A stretch of 64,000 bases of DNA, taken from the NCBI RefSeq assembly GCF_900112395.1, contig NZ_FOLN01000002.1:496001-560000 (forward strand). The letters are read 5' to 3'. The notes beneath the pieces are model-generated. The model was not told where the DNA came from. It made no database searches and saw only the letters and a program-made list of their open reading frames with translations. Source of the DNA: Algibacter lectus. GTDB lineage: Bacteria > Bacteroidota > Bacteroidia > Flavobacteriales > Flavobacteriaceae. Below, in pieces: positions 17,456 to 27,187 of this stretch (its first letter is position 1; every line of letters starts with the position of its first letter). Position numbers and translations under genes: made by a program.

Positions 17456-18073
17456 CTATTTTTTAAAAATTTCCTTATGTAGATAATTATAATCTTCTTT
17501 AGAATCGATGTCTAAATTTTCAAATTGAGGTTTCAAAGAATTCACCGAATTAGCATACGTTTCCAAGAGAGTTTTAGCGCCATCGTCATCATTCAAAAGC
17601 ATTAATTCTTCAAAATAATATTTATCAAAAATAACTGGCACACCACGCTTTCCGTTTTTATATGAAGTGGTTATGATCTGGTTATTATTAGGATTAAATG
17701 CATTACATAATTCTCCTAAAAACCGAGAATCAATTAATGGCTGATCAGCTAATACAATCATCACACCATCTACTTTATAGTTTAACTTCTGAATATATTC
17801 AACCGCAACAGCAATAGATTTTCCCAAACCCACCTTCCAAGATATATTATTTAAAACTGTAACCGGATATTTATAAATCTCACTTTGTATAATCTCAAAA
17901 TTAGCACCTAAAACAACAACAACTTCTGATGAATTTAGCTCTAAAACGGTGTTTAAAGTATGTTCCAATAAGGTTGAATTGCCCCAATTTAGTAATTGCT
18001 TAGGACTTCTCATTCTTGTCGAAGCTCCTGCTGCTAGAACTACAGTGACTATATTTTGGTTTTCTTTTTTCAT
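17456..18073 (-). CDS. mocA: Molybdenum cofactor cytidylyltransferase (MocA-like)
   Basis: 205 residues of the MobA-like nucleotidyltransferase fold. The nucleotide-binding signature LAAGASTRMRSPKQLL is at residues ~13-28, and LADQPLI carries the metal-binding Asp. MocA-type enzymes make the CMP form of the cofactor used by xanthine-dehydrogenase-family enzymes. That fits the adjacent iorB-like gene 1 kb upstream. It starts 12 bases after xdhC. MobA (GMP form, needed by nitrate reductase) is the main alternative, but the xdhC neighbour favours MocA. Confidence 0.85.
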   Translation of the reverse strand: MKKENQNIVTVVLAAGASTRMRSPKQLLNWGNSTLLEHTLNTVLELNSSEVVVVLGANFEIIQSEIYKYPVTVLNNISWKVGLGKSIAVAVEYIQKLNYKVDGVMIVLADQPLIDSRFLGELCNAFNPNNNQIITTSYKNGKRGVPVIFDKYYFEELMLLNDDDGAKTLLETYANSVNSLKPQFENLDIDSKEDYNYLHKEIFKK

Positions 18074-18085
18074 AAAATGAAAAAC

Positions 18086-19114
18086 CTATTCCTGAGCATG
18101 AATGCGTCCTGATTTCTTACTTAAAGACATCGGATTCTGATTTCTAACAAGAGCTAAAATTTCCGAAACAATAGAAATGGCAATTTCCTGAGGTGTTTCT
18201 GCTCCAATATTTATTCCTGCTGGCCCATGAATAGCATCCAAAAAAATATCTGATATTTCTGGAGTATATTCCAAAAACTGATTTAATAAATCTTCTCGCC
18301 TACGTGATGGACCAAGTAAGCCAATATATACAAGGTTCGTTTCTTTTAAAGCAACCAAATATCTTAAATCCGTCGCAAAATTATGAGTCATTAAAACTAC
18401 AGCGGTTTGGTTATCTATTTTACTAACATTCATTTCTTCCGGAGAAACTGCATAAAATGTTTTCGCTCCAGGGAAATTTTGAAGAGATTTAGGTTCTAAT
18501 GGTCCTGTAATTATAGACACCTCCCAACCTGTTAATGATGCATATTTGCATAATTGAACCGCATCATGTTCTCCACCAATAATTATTAATTTAAACCTTG
18601 GCGGCATAGTTTGTTTGAAGACGGATAATGATTCTGATTTTGATAAATTTTCTTTTTCTTCGGAAATAGGAAACACTGCGCTATTATCAAATTTCACGAA
18701 CGAACCAATTCCATCGAAAACACCTTCTTTTTTATTCAAATATGAAATAATTTCAAAAGAATATCTCTCATCAATACACTTATAAAACATATCTAGAAAT
18801 ACATCAGAAAACTGAATAGGCTCTATTAAAATATACAAAACACCTTCACAACCTAAGCGATATCTACCATCATAAGTCATCATCTTAGCTTGTCCTGTTT
18901 TAAAAACAGAAGCCGATTGTCTTAATATTTCTTTTTCCACGCAGCCACCACTTACAGCACCAACCATACCACCATTTTCATCGATAAGCATTCTTACACC
19001 TGGCCTACGATAAGACGAGCCATCGAGCGCCACTACAGATGCTAAAACGGACTTTAAATTTCGTTTTTTAGCTAGCAGTGATTCATTAATAATGTCTATA
19101 AATTCGTGTGTCAT
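18086..19114 (-). CDS. XdhC/CoxI-family molybdoenzyme maturation protein
   Basis: 342 residues. The XdhC_CoxI domain is at the N-terminus (GSSYRRPGVRMLID, VGAVSGGCVEKEI). A Rossmann-like domain lies in the second half (IIIGGEHDAVQL, GLLGPSRRR). The family binds the cofactor and helps sulfurate and insert it into xanthine-dehydrogenase-type enzymes. It lies between the molybdopterin subunit gene (21 bases upstream) and mocA (12 bases downstream), a standard maturation arrangement. Confidence 0.9.
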   Translation of the reverse strand: MTHEFIDIINESLLAKKRNLKSVLASVVALDGSSYRRPGVRMLIDENGGMVGAVSGGCVEKEILRQSASVFKTGQAKMMTYDGRYRLGCEGVLYILIEPIQFSDVFLDMFYKCIDERYSFEIISYLNKKEGVFDGIGSFVKFDNSAVFPISEEKENLSKSESLSVFKQTMPPRFKLIIIGGEHDAVQLCKYASLTGWEVSIITGPLEPKSLQNFPGAKTFYAVSPEEMNVSKIDNQTAVVLMTHNFATDLRYLVALKETNLVYIGLLGPSRRREDLLNQFLEYTPEISDIFLDAIHGPAGINIGAETPQEIAISIVSEILALVRNQNPMSLSKKSGRIHAQE

Positions 19115-19135
19115 AAAAAGTATGAGTAATACACT

Positions 19136-21355
19136 TTATCCTAAAACTTTTTCTTTAGGCTCCAAGTTATTTATAAGCGGTTGTTTATTAATTCTGTTTC
19201 CTGTGGCCGCATAAATAGCATTAGCTACAGCAGCACCAATAGGCGGTAGTGTAGGCTCTCCCAATCCTGTTGGATCGATATCACTTTCAATAAAATGCAC
19301 ATCTACTTGTGGCGTTTGCCCCATTCTAATCATCTGATAACTATCAAAATTATTAGATTTAGGTACACCATCTACAAACCCAAAATCGGCATACATAGCA
19401 TGTCCAATACCATCCAAAACACCTCCTTTTATTTGGTTCATTGCTCCAAACGGATTAACCACAATACCACAATCTACAGCACACGTAACTCGTTTAACAC
19501 TTGGCACACCATCTTCCATGGTAATATCTGCAACCTCCGCGACATGCGTATTGTGGCAGTAATAAACAGAAAGACCTTGAAAAACACCTACTTCGGTTTT
19601 ACCCCAATTCGATTTTTCAATAGCCAATTGCAACACACCTTGTAATCGCTCCGGACTGTATTCTATATTAGCATCTGGATTATTTTTAACATTATCCAAT
19701 AAATCCATGTGCATTTGCACACGATCTACACCTAATTCTTCGGCTAATTCATCAAAAAAGCTTTGTTCTGCACTTGCCAAGAAGTTGGTATAGGGCGCTC
19801 TCCAAGCTCCTGTGGTAATATTACTTTTATAATTTGCGGTATCTACTTGGTAGTTTTCAATTGCTCCTGCTGGAAAAAAGTTAGGTATTAAACCATACAT
19901 ATTTCCGTTAATAGAAGCTTCTTTTAAATGATATCCCGTTATTTTGCCACTTTTAATTGACGCTGATATTTTATATTTCGAAGAAGGACGATACACACCC
20001 ATCGTCATATCATCTTCACGGGAAGACACTAATTTTATTGGTTTTTGAATTGCATTAGAAATCTCGGCAGCTTCATAAACAAAATCACCATACAATCGGC
20101 GTCCAAAACCACCACCCATTCTCGTCATATCGATACTTACATCTTCAAGATCTCTTTCCAATAAATCGGCAACCACTTGAGCGGCTGCTTCAGGCGTTTG
20201 CACAGGCCCAACTAAACGCACTTTTTCGGGAGATACATTAGCAAAGAAATTCATAGGTTCCATGCAATTATGAGGTAGAAATGGCGACTCATAAACACGT
20301 TCAAGAACCTTATCGGCATTTGCAAAAGCTTGTTTTACATTTCCATCTTGCCGTCTAGTATTAAATTTATTTCCTTCCAATAAATCTAATAGAACTTTAT
20401 CATGAATTTCAGAACTCTCAAGAGCAGTTTCGGTTTTCCAAACAGCCTTTATGGCCTTCTTTCCCTTCATGGCATCCCAAGTCGTTTTCCCTATCACAAC
20501 CACTTTATCCGTACCACTCATTGGCATCGTCCAGCTATTTTTTCCACTATCGTTATACGCTCTTACTTTTTCTCCAATAGTAATTACATCAACCACTCCC
20601 GGTAAAGCCCTGGCTTCAGAATCATCAAAAGATTCTAAAATTTGACCAAAAGCAGGAGGCCTTAAAACTGTTGCATAAAGCATTCCTTCTTCTTTATAAT
20701 CTAACCCATAGAGCGGTTTTCCTGTTATAATTTTATCAATATCAACATTCCCTTTTCCTTGGCCAATAATAGTAAAATCTTTAGGATCTTTTAAAGTTAC
20801 ATCTTCTGGAACTTCAAGCCCTGCAGCTTCTAAAACCACATCACCATAACCAAGTTTATCTCCTTTAGCGTTAGTAATAACACCATTTTTAGCAGAACAT
20901 TCTGAAGCATCAACGCCCCATCTTGCAGCCGCAGCATTAACCAACATTTGCTTTGCTGTGGCTCCTGTTTGGCGCAATGGCTCCCAACCAAAACGAATAG
21001 ACTGGCTTCCACCAGCTACTTGCCGTGTATAATTTTTTGTATCCAAAGGTGCTTGAACCACGTAAACATCTTCCCAAAGCACATCTAATTCTTCTGCGAT
21101 AATCATCGGCATCGATGTTTTCACTCCTTGACCAATTTCTGGGTTAGGTGAAAAAATAGTTACTTTTCCTTCTTCGGAAATTTTAATAAACGCATTAAAA
21201 TCATTGTAATTTAAAGCGCTCAAATCTACAGGAAGTTTTGCTTCAGGTTTACAAGCATTGAATAAATTAAAACCTATTATCATACCACCACTAGCTAAAG
21301 CCGATGATTTTAAGAACGATCTTCTACTGAATGTCATTTTTTTTGAAGGTGCCAT
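19136..21355 (-). CDS. Exported molybdopterin-binding subunit of a xanthine-dehydrogenase-family oxidoreductase (IorB-like)
   Basis: 739 residues. The N-terminus has a twin-arginine signal (SRRSFLKSS, then a hydrophobic stretch ending at CKPEA), so the folded enzyme is exported. Molybdenum-hydroxylase motifs include GGGFGRRLYGDF and the catalytic Glu in GLGEPTLPPIG. The split layout, a large subunit with no FAD subunit and a small 2Fe-2S partner, matches isoquinoline 1-oxidoreductase or aldehyde oxidase-like enzymes. The true substrate cannot be read from sequence. It begins 19 bases after the iorA-like gene. Confidence 0.88.
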   Translation of the reverse strand: MAPSKKMTFSRRSFLKSSALASGGMIIGFNLFNACKPEAKLPVDLSALNYNDFNAFIKISEEGKVTIFSPNPEIGQGVKTSMPMIIAEELDVLWEDVYVVQAPLDTKNYTRQVAGGSQSIRFGWEPLRQTGATAKQMLVNAAAARWGVDASECSAKNGVITNAKGDKLGYGDVVLEAAGLEVPEDVTLKDPKDFTIIGQGKGNVDIDKIITGKPLYGLDYKEEGMLYATVLRPPAFGQILESFDDSEARALPGVVDVITIGEKVRAYNDSGKNSWTMPMSGTDKVVVIGKTTWDAMKGKKAIKAVWKTETALESSEIHDKVLLDLLEGNKFNTRRQDGNVKQAFANADKVLERVYESPFLPHNCMEPMNFFANVSPEKVRLVGPVQTPEAAAQVVADLLERDLEDVSIDMTRMGGGFGRRLYGDFVYEAAEISNAIQKPIKLVSSREDDMTMGVYRPSSKYKISASIKSGKITGYHLKEASINGNMYGLIPNFFPAGAIENYQVDTANYKSNITTGAWRAPYTNFLASAEQSFFDELAEELGVDRVQMHMDLLDNVKNNPDANIEYSPERLQGVLQLAIEKSNWGKTEVGVFQGLSVYYCHNTHVAEVADITMEDGVPSVKRVTCAVDCGIVVNPFGAMNQIKGGVLDGIGHAMYADFGFVDGVPKSNNFDSYQMIRMGQTPQVDVHFIESDIDPTGLGEPTLPPIGAAVANAIYAATGNRINKQPLINNLEPKEKVLG

Positions 21356-21374
21356 TTTGTGTATATTAGGTTGA

Positions 21375-21836
21375 TTAACTTAATTTTTCTGAAGCCACTT
21401 TTACTGCTTCCTCAATACTATTGTAAGCTGCACATCTGCAAATATTCCCATGCATGGCATCTCGTATTTCAGTTTGTGAAGGACTAGGATTTGTTTTTAA
21501 AAAAGCCGAAGCTGTCATAATTTGTCCAGCTTGACAATAACCACATTGCGGAACGTCAACCTCTTTCCAGGCTTGTTGAACCGGGTGATCGCCATATTCA
21601 GAAAGCCCTTCAATGGTCGTTATATTTGCACCTTCAGCTTGAGAAATTTTCAACAAACAACTTCTAGTCGCGTTACCATCTACATGAACTGTACAGGCTC
21701 CGCACTGTCCAATACCACAGCCAAATTTAGTGCCAACAAGATTGATTTTATCTCGTAACACCCACAATAAAGGCGTATCGGCATCGGCTTCGACCGTATG
21801 TTTTTCGTTGTTAACTTTTAAGTTGAATGTTGGCAT
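21375..21836 (-). CDS. 2Fe-2S subunit of the exported molybdenum hydroxylase (IorA-like)
   Basis: 153 residues. The plant-type [2Fe-2S] cluster site is GCGIGQCGAC plus a later Cys in RSCLLK. The second helical [2Fe-2S] site is CGYCQAGQ with ICRC. No signal peptide of its own, so it probably rides with the Tat-exported large subunit. It is first gene of the iorA-iorB-xdhC-mocA unit and carries electrons from the molybdenum site to an unknown acceptor, perhaps a cytochrome. Confidence 0.9.
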   Translation of the reverse strand: MPTFNLKVNNEKHTVEADADTPLLWVLRDKINLVGTKFGCGIGQCGACTVHVDGNATRSCLLKISQAEGANITTIEGLSEYGDHPVQQAWKEVDVPQCGYCQAGQIMTASAFLKTNPSPSQTEIRDAMHGNICRCAAYNSIEEAVKVASEKLS

Positions 21837-22096
21837 GATTTATATTTTGGTATTAAGATATTAAAAATACAATGAAAATGTTGCGAACTTATTATTTTAA
21901 CATGAGATTAACCGACTCTTAATTATCTCTCCTTCCTTCTATTTTACCCTTTAAAAAAATGATACTATTGAAAATCGGCAAAATAATGGCATGAATTATT
22001 AAATATAAAATATTGTTTAGTCTTTAGCGTATTTGAATATTAGAAAGCAATAGCCTCAAAAAATTGACAATACGAACTAATTTGAAAACCCAAAAG

Positions 22097-23056
22097 TTAT
22101 CCTAAACTATTTACAAACTCCAAAGCACGTTGCTCATTATAATAAACATTGTTTTTAGAAATAAAACCAACATGACCGCCATGTTCAGGCATTTCTAAAA
22201 ATAAATTCGGATTGTTTTTTGCTTCTTTTACAGGATAACATTCGGGAGATAAAAACGAATCATTTAATGCATTAATAATTAACGTAGGCGTTTTTATATT
22301 GGGTAGAAATTGTCGGCTGCTACTTTTTTCGTAATAGTCCGCAGCATCTACAAATCCGTGTGCTTTTGAGGTATAAACATTATCAAAATCTCTTAACGTT
22401 TTAATAGAATTAAACGTTTCTAAAGACATTTCATTTGGAAATTTTTCCATTTTTAATTTTAGAGACGCTTTTAAATGACTCAAAAAACGACTCGCATAAG
22501 CACTATTTTTCAATTTATGTAATTCTACACAGGCACCATTTAAATCGCAGGGTGCGGAGATTGCGATGGCAGCTTTAACTTCCGTGGGAACATGATCCCG
22601 TTCGCCTAAATATTTTAAAATAATATTAGCTCCCAAACTAATCCCTTTAAGGTAGATGGTTTCATATTTTTTTTCTGAAATAAGGTGTTGAACAATATCA
22701 ACCAAATCTTCAGTAGCACCAGAATGATAACTTCTAAACTTTGTATTAATCTCACCCGAACAACCTCTAAAATTAACTGATACTGCATCTATTTCATTCT
22801 CATTAAAAAGCTTTGCAGCACCTGTTAAATAAGGACGTTGCGCATGCCCTTCTAAACCATGAAGCAACACAATACAGGCGTTAGATTTTTTAGGAGAAAA
22901 ACTCCAATCTAAATCTATAAAATCGCCATCAGATAATGTTAAACGCTCACGTTCTTGCTCTAAATAAATTTTACGAACCAGCCCAGAATATATCGTAGAA
23001 ACAAAGCCACTTTTAAAATAAAATTTAGGTTTGTAGGTCGATGTTAATATTGGCAT
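22097..23056 (-). CDS. YheT-family alpha/beta hydrolase
   Basis: 319 residues. Nucleophile elbow GISLGAN supplies the catalytic Ser, with Asp in NALNDSF and His in EHGGHVGF. LHGLEGH near residue 65 forms the oxyanion-hole region and NFRGCSGE is typical of the YheT/EMB8 family. No signal peptide. Predicted carboxylesterase of unknown physiological substrate; neighbours give no help. Confidence 0.85.
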   Translation of the reverse strand: MPILTSTYKPKFYFKSGFVSTIYSGLVRKIYLEQERERLTLSDGDFIDLDWSFSPKKSNACIVLLHGLEGHAQRPYLTGAAKLFNENEIDAVSVNFRGCSGEINTKFRSYHSGATEDLVDIVQHLISEKKYETIYLKGISLGANIILKYLGERDHVPTEVKAAIAISAPCDLNGACVELHKLKNSAYASRFLSHLKASLKLKMEKFPNEMSLETFNSIKTLRDFDNVYTSKAHGFVDAADYYEKSSSRQFLPNIKTPTLIINALNDSFLSPECYPVKEAKNNPNLFLEMPEHGGHVGFISKNNVYYNEQRALEFVNSLG

Positions 23057-23175
23057 TATCTATAATTATTAGTTGTTAATGAAAAACAAATATTTTTTCT
23101 TCTAAAGAACAAAAGTAGTTAAATTACAAACAGTTTTATTTTATTCTAGCATTTCTTAAAAGTGATTATACTTAG

Positions 23176-23223
23176 TTTACATTCTCACTAAAAAACTTAT
23201 AAGAATTTTAGTGAGAATGTAAA
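23176..23223. repeat. Perfect 18-base inverted repeat
   Basis: The arms at 23176-23193 and 23206-23223 are exact reverse complements, beginning TTTACATTCTCAC. The 12-base loop itself contains CTTATAAG. It lies 25 bases after the stop of the spermidine-synthase-like gene, so it could stop transcription, but no T-run follows on either strand. Confidence 0.6.
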
Positions 23224-23247
23224 AACACAAGATAAATTAAAAGTAGT

Positions 23248-23904
23248 TTAACTGTTACTTTTTCGACCGATAAGCACACTATTTGTTCCTTCAATATTTT
23301 TAAAAAGTGATATTTCAAAGTAAATTGACTTTTCAAAATAAGCAATTACTTGCTCTGTTTTCTTTGTCATTTTTCCTTTTAAACCTAAATTAAAAATGAA
23401 ATATCCATTTTCGTTAACTAATTTTGAAATATTCTCACAAAAAATAACAGAATAAAATTGATCAGGAACTTCATTATTAATAAATAAATCAATAATAATC
23501 AAATCATGTTTTTTATTATTCTTTTTAACAAATTTGTAAGCATCATATTTACTTATCGTTAGGTTGTGCGCAGTATAAATATCAAAATCATTTTTAGCAA
23601 TGGTTATAATCTTTTCGTCAATATCTACCGCTTGAATATACCCATTAAAGTCAAACTTTTTTCTTAAGGAAGATATAACGCTACCGCCTCCCAAACCCAA
23701 TATAAGAACATGTTTAACATTATCAAACTCAATTTTAGAAAGTGCATATTCTAGAATTTTCTGAAGGGATCCATAAGAATAGTTAGCATCTTTAGTATTG
23801 AGCATTTTTTTACCATTATAATAGGTTATTTGTAACTTCCCATTGGTATCAGAATCGATAGTTTTAGCTGTTATAGGCCATATATAACTTAATATTTTTT
23901 TCAT
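23248..23904 (-). CDS. Spermidine-synthase-like methyltransferase-fold protein
   Basis: 218 residues. The nucleotide-binding motif is VLILGLGGGSV and the acidic residue following beta-2 is in VDIDE, as in spermidine synthases and their methyltransferase-like relatives. The DLIIIDLFINNEVP segment takes the place of the synthase catalytic region, and the usual DSSDP-like motif is lacking. True polyamine synthase activity is therefore doubtful. Cytoplasmic and monocistronic in appearance. Confidence 0.75.
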   Translation of the reverse strand: MKKILSYIWPITAKTIDSDTNGKLQITYYNGKKMLNTKDANYSYGSLQKILEYALSKIEFDNVKHVLILGLGGGSVISSLRKKFDFNGYIQAVDIDEKIITIAKNDFDIYTAHNLTISKYDAYKFVKKNNKKHDLIIIDLFINNEVPDQFYSVIFCENISKLVNENGYFIFNLGLKGKMTKKTEQVIAYFEKSIYFEISLFKNIEGTNSVLIGRKSNS

Positions 23905-23966
23905 TGAATAGAAATTACAGCTAATGGATTACGTTAAATTTAGATTGTTATTAAGCAGTTGAAATC

Positions 23967-25586
23967 CTAAACTTCTAGCGGTGTAAACTTAAAATCTGTT
24001 CCGTTAAATAAACCTTTATCACTTAGTTTTAACGACGGAATAACTAACAATGCCATAAATGAAAGCGTCATGTAAGGCGCATTTAAATTAGAACCCAATT
24101 GTTTTGCCACAACATCAAGATCAGCATATTGTTTACCAATAGTTTCACCATCTTTATCGCTCATAATTCCTGCAACAGGTAATGACACTATTTTTTCTTC
24201 GGAAGCAGTAACAGCACAAATACCACCTTTATTTTCTATTAGTAAATTAACAGCTTTGCAAATCATTTCGTCTGAAACTCCAACAGCAATAATATTGTGA
24301 GAATCGTGACCAACCGATGATGCTATAGCGCCTTCTTTTAATCCGAAGTTTTTAATAAATGCCATGGCTGGTTTTTGATCGTTGTAGCGATTAACAACCG
24401 TGATTTTCAAAATATCTTTTTCGGTATTTGAAACAAGATTACCGTCTTCAATTAACGAATCTTCAATTAATTCATTGGTTACAAGCTGCCCTTCTAAAGC
24501 CTCAATAACTCTTATTTTATCTGATGATGACGCCACTTTAAAATCTAAAATTTCTTTTTTAGTACAGTCGAAATTATTCAAGTTTGTAAAAGAAACTGGC
24601 TTAATTAACGGCTTACCGTTATCTGAAACCAATTCACCATTTATATAAGTTTGAAGTGTTTTAAAATCTTTTAAATCTTCTACCACAATACAATCGGCAA
24701 CATCATTAATTTGTAATAAACCCACATCTAAATTATAGTGCTTCACTGGGTTTATGCAAGCCGCTTGCAATACTTTAAAAACATCGATGCCTTTGGCAAC
24801 GGCTCTTGCACATAATTTATTAATATGATTAAGAATTAAATCGTCAGGATGTTTATCATCACTACAAAACATCATGTTTTCGAAATATTCTGGTAATAAA
24901 TCGATTAAAGCTTCAAAATTTTTGGCTGCACTTCCCTCTCGAATTAAAATTTTCATACCTTTTTGAAGCTTCTCTAAAGCTTCATCATAAGTAAAACATT
25001 CATGATCTGTAGAAATTCCTGCTCTAATATATTTTGAAACATCATCACCTCTTAATCCCGGTGCATGTCCATCAACAGGTTTGTTAAAATATTTTGCCCA
25101 AGCTATCTTTTTCATAACTTCATCGTCATTAAATAAAACGCCAGGATAATTCATCATTTCTGCCAAATATTTAATATCTGGATTTTCTAAAAGGATTTTG
25201 ATATCATCGGAATCTATAACAGCTCCAGCCGATTCAAAAGTTGTTGCAGGCACACAAGATGGTGCTCCAAAGTTAAATTTAAACGGTACTTTTTTTCCGT
25301 TTTCAATCATAAACTCTACACCTTTTACACCTAAAACATTGGCAATTTCGTGCGGATCGGAAACTGTTGCAACAGTACCATGAGTTACAGCTAAACGCGC
25401 AAACTCACTAGGCACTAACATAGAACTTTCTATATGTATATGTGCATCTACGAAACCAGGAAGTATGTAATGATTAACATTATGTTCTGCTTCTGTTATA
25501 GATGAAATTTTACCGTTTTCAATGGTGATTTCACCTTTATAAATACGCTTATTTTGTATATCGACTATTTGGCCTTGTAATATCAT
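23967..25586 (-). CDS. ade: Adenine deaminase
   Basis: 539 residues, the family length. Metal-binding motif [10 protein letters not shown] at ~46-55 is the hallmark of the Ade family within the amidohydrolases. [16 protein letters not shown] and VGHDSHN are further conserved active-site segments. It converts adenine to hypoxanthine for purine salvage in the cytoplasm. Separated from tilS by 63 bases in the same direction. Confidence 0.93.
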   Translation of the reverse strand: MILQGQIVDIQNKRIYKGEITIENGKISSITEAEHNVNHYILPGFVDAHIHIESSMLVPSEFARLAVTHGTVATVSDPHEIANVLGVKGVEFMIENGKKVPFKFNFGAPSCVPATTFESAGAVIDSDDIKILLENPDIKYLAEMMNYPGVLFNDDEVMKKIAWAKYFNKPVDGHAPGLRGDDVSKYIRAGISTDHECFTYDEALEKLQKGMKILIREGSAAKNFEALIDLLPEYFENMMFCSDDKHPDDLILNHINKLCARAVAKGIDVFKVLQAACINPVKHYNLDVGLLQINDVADCIVVEDLKDFKTLQTYINGELVSDNGKPLIKPVSFTNLNNFDCTKKEILDFKVASSSDKIRVIEALEGQLVTNELIEDSLIEDGNLVSNTEKDILKITVVNRYNDQKPAMAFIKNFGLKEGAIASSVGHDSHNIIAVGVSDEMICKAVNLLIENKGGICAVTASEEKIVSLPVAGIMSDKDGETIGKQYADLDVVAKQLGSNLNAPYMTLSFMALLVIPSLKLSDKGLFNGTDFKFTPLEV

Positions 25587-25649
25587 GACTTATATGTTTT
25601 GATAGTTTTGTTAATACTCCAAAAGCTATTTTGGAATAAATTGAACAAA

Positions 25650-26960
25650 CTATTGTAATGTAATTTTTAAAATATTTTTAGTGTTTTCGGTAACCTTAAA
25701 ACGATTGTCTGCACGCCTATTTACAACCCAAACAATAGCATTGTTAGAGCACAACACCCAAACCTGCTCCTTATCTAAAAGTGATAGTTTCTCATCTTTT
25801 AAATATTTGCTAATTTTCTTTTTACCCGACATCCCTAAGGGATGAAAAAAGTCGCCGTCTTCCCATTTTCGCAAAATTAATGGGTACTCTAAAGTATCTG
25901 CATCGACATAAATAACCTCAGTGCGTTTTCCAAAAATAGCATCGGCTTCATCAAAAAACAATAATCCAAAAGGAGATTCTATTTGTTTTTCTTCTTTTGA
26001 AATTAAAATATTTTCTTCTGTTTCGTTATTAATTTCACTTAATAATAAATGCTCCCTATTTTTAATTAATCGGTATGTTGCAGAGAACAATTGCTTTCCA
26101 GATTCGGCATCGAGTAAGTTTAAAACATCATTCCATTCGGTAAATCCATAATCTTTAAAAACTTCGAATAAATACGCTTTTGGATTCCTTAAGCTTTTAA
26201 ATTCTGAAATTTTAAATACCGTTTTATCATCATCTTGAGAAACAATGGCTTTACTTAAAAGATTATCCACACTATCTTTTACAAGATCCGTGGTGTCGTT
26301 TAAATTACTAAGCGTTGTTTGAAAGCTTTGTAATAAACTTGGGTTTATTTCTTTTAAAATCGGTATTAAATTATGACGCAACTTATTGCGTACATATTTA
26401 GTAGAAGCATTACTGCGATCGTCTCGCCAAGCGATAGTATTTACTTTGGCATAATGCTCGATAGCTTCACTAGAAAATGGTAATAATGGACGAACAAAAA
26501 TAGTATTGACTTCAGGAATCCCCGTTAACCCCTCTAAACCTGTACCTCTTGTAAAGTTTATTAAAAAGGTTTCGAGATTATCATCGGCATGATGTGCTGT
26601 TAAAATATAATCGAATTCTAATTGATTTGCTAAATCTTCGAACCAATTGTAACGTAACTCTCGAGCTGCAATTTGAATCGATTGCTTATTGGTTTTAGCA
26701 TAATTTTCGGTGTCAAAATTTTGAACAAAAACTTCTAAACCTAATTGTTCTGCTAACTGTTTTACAGATTCTTCATCGCCATTACTTTCTTCTCCTCTTA
26801 AATGAAAATTACAATGTGCTAGTGCTATATTAAGTTTTAATTGATGGCATAAATGTGTTAAAACAACGCTGTCGATTCCTCCAGAAATAGCAATTAGGAT
26901 TTTGCTTTCGTTTAAAAATGCAAGATTTTTATTGATATGGTTTTGAAGGTTTTTAAGCAT
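25650..26960 (-). CDS. tilS: tRNA(Ile)-lysidine synthase, TilS
   Basis: 436 residues. PP-loop motif ISGGIDSV at ~25-32, followed by LAHCNFHLRGEESNGDEE and AHHADDNLETFL, all typical of TilS. The C-terminal region matches the TilS substrate-binding domains. It converts C34 of the CAU-anticodon isoleucine tRNA to lysidine. The only reasonable ATG starts 5 bases after a TAAATTTG box, so the mRNA may have almost no leader. Confidence 0.94.
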   Translation of the reverse strand: MLKNLQNHINKNLAFLNESKILIAISGGIDSVVLTHLCHQLKLNIALAHCNFHLRGEESNGDEESVKQLAEQLGLEVFVQNFDTENYAKTNKQSIQIAARELRYNWFEDLANQLEFDYILTAHHADDNLETFLINFTRGTGLEGLTGIPEVNTIFVRPLLPFSSEAIEHYAKVNTIAWRDDRSNASTKYVRNKLRHNLIPILKEINPSLLQSFQTTLSNLNDTTDLVKDSVDNLLSKAIVSQDDDKTVFKISEFKSLRNPKAYLFEVFKDYGFTEWNDVLNLLDAESGKQLFSATYRLIKNREHLLLSEINNETEENILISKEEKQIESPFGLLFFDEADAIFGKRTEVIYVDADTLEYPLILRKWEDGDFFHPLGMSGKKKISKYLKDEKLSLLDKEQVWVLCSNNAIVWVVNRRADNRFKVTENTKNILKITLQ

Positions 26961-26964
26961 GTTT

Positions 26965-26972
26965 CAAATTTA
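26965..26972 (-). promoter_or_regulatory. Possible tilS -7 box, implying a nearly leaderless mRNA
   Basis: TAAATTTG on the minus strand is a perfect TAnnTTTG, ending 4 bases before the tilS ATG. Initiation 5-7 bases downstream would start the transcript at or next to the start codon. No TTG lies at the expected -33 position, so this may be chance. Confidence 0.3.
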
Positions 26973-27070
26973 GTGTTTATTTTGATTATTCGTAAAGATT
27001 TACAGGGCTTATAAGAAGTAAAAACAAATCAATTGCGCAAATAAACCATTGTTTAAAGTTGTTCTAAACC

Positions 27071-27179
27071 TAACGGATATACGCGCAAGGGATTGAACGG
27101 TTTGTTTGAAATCCTGCTTGTTTTCCTGAAAAACAAGCAGATTGAGTAGTGAAAGCCCGACCCTTTTCGGGTTGCGCCC
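27071..27179 (-). repeat. Structured 3'-UTR element, copy B
   Basis: Starts 9 bases after the pabB stop, in its sense orientation. On the minus strand it shows a small hairpin (ACCC-GAAAA-GGGT), CGGGCTTTC, a perfect 11-base stem (27114-27124 with 27130-27140), CAATCCC and the tail TATCCGTTA. GCGCAA at one end (27172-27177, minus sense) pairs with TTGCGC at the other (27083-27088). Compact form of the family also seen at 1621 and 60923. Rfam Flavo-1 is a remembered candidate identity. Confidence 0.7.
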
Positions 27180-27187
27180 AAAGTAAT

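Noticed and set aside
23159-23174. AAAGTG-ATTA-TACTTA as a further nitrate-type operator
   Set aside because: Two mismatches, not overlapping a -7 box, and before an unrelated hydrolase gene; likely chance.
23248-23904. Spermidine synthase as the firm identity
   Set aside because: The fold matches, but the catalytic-region motif of true synthases is not seen.
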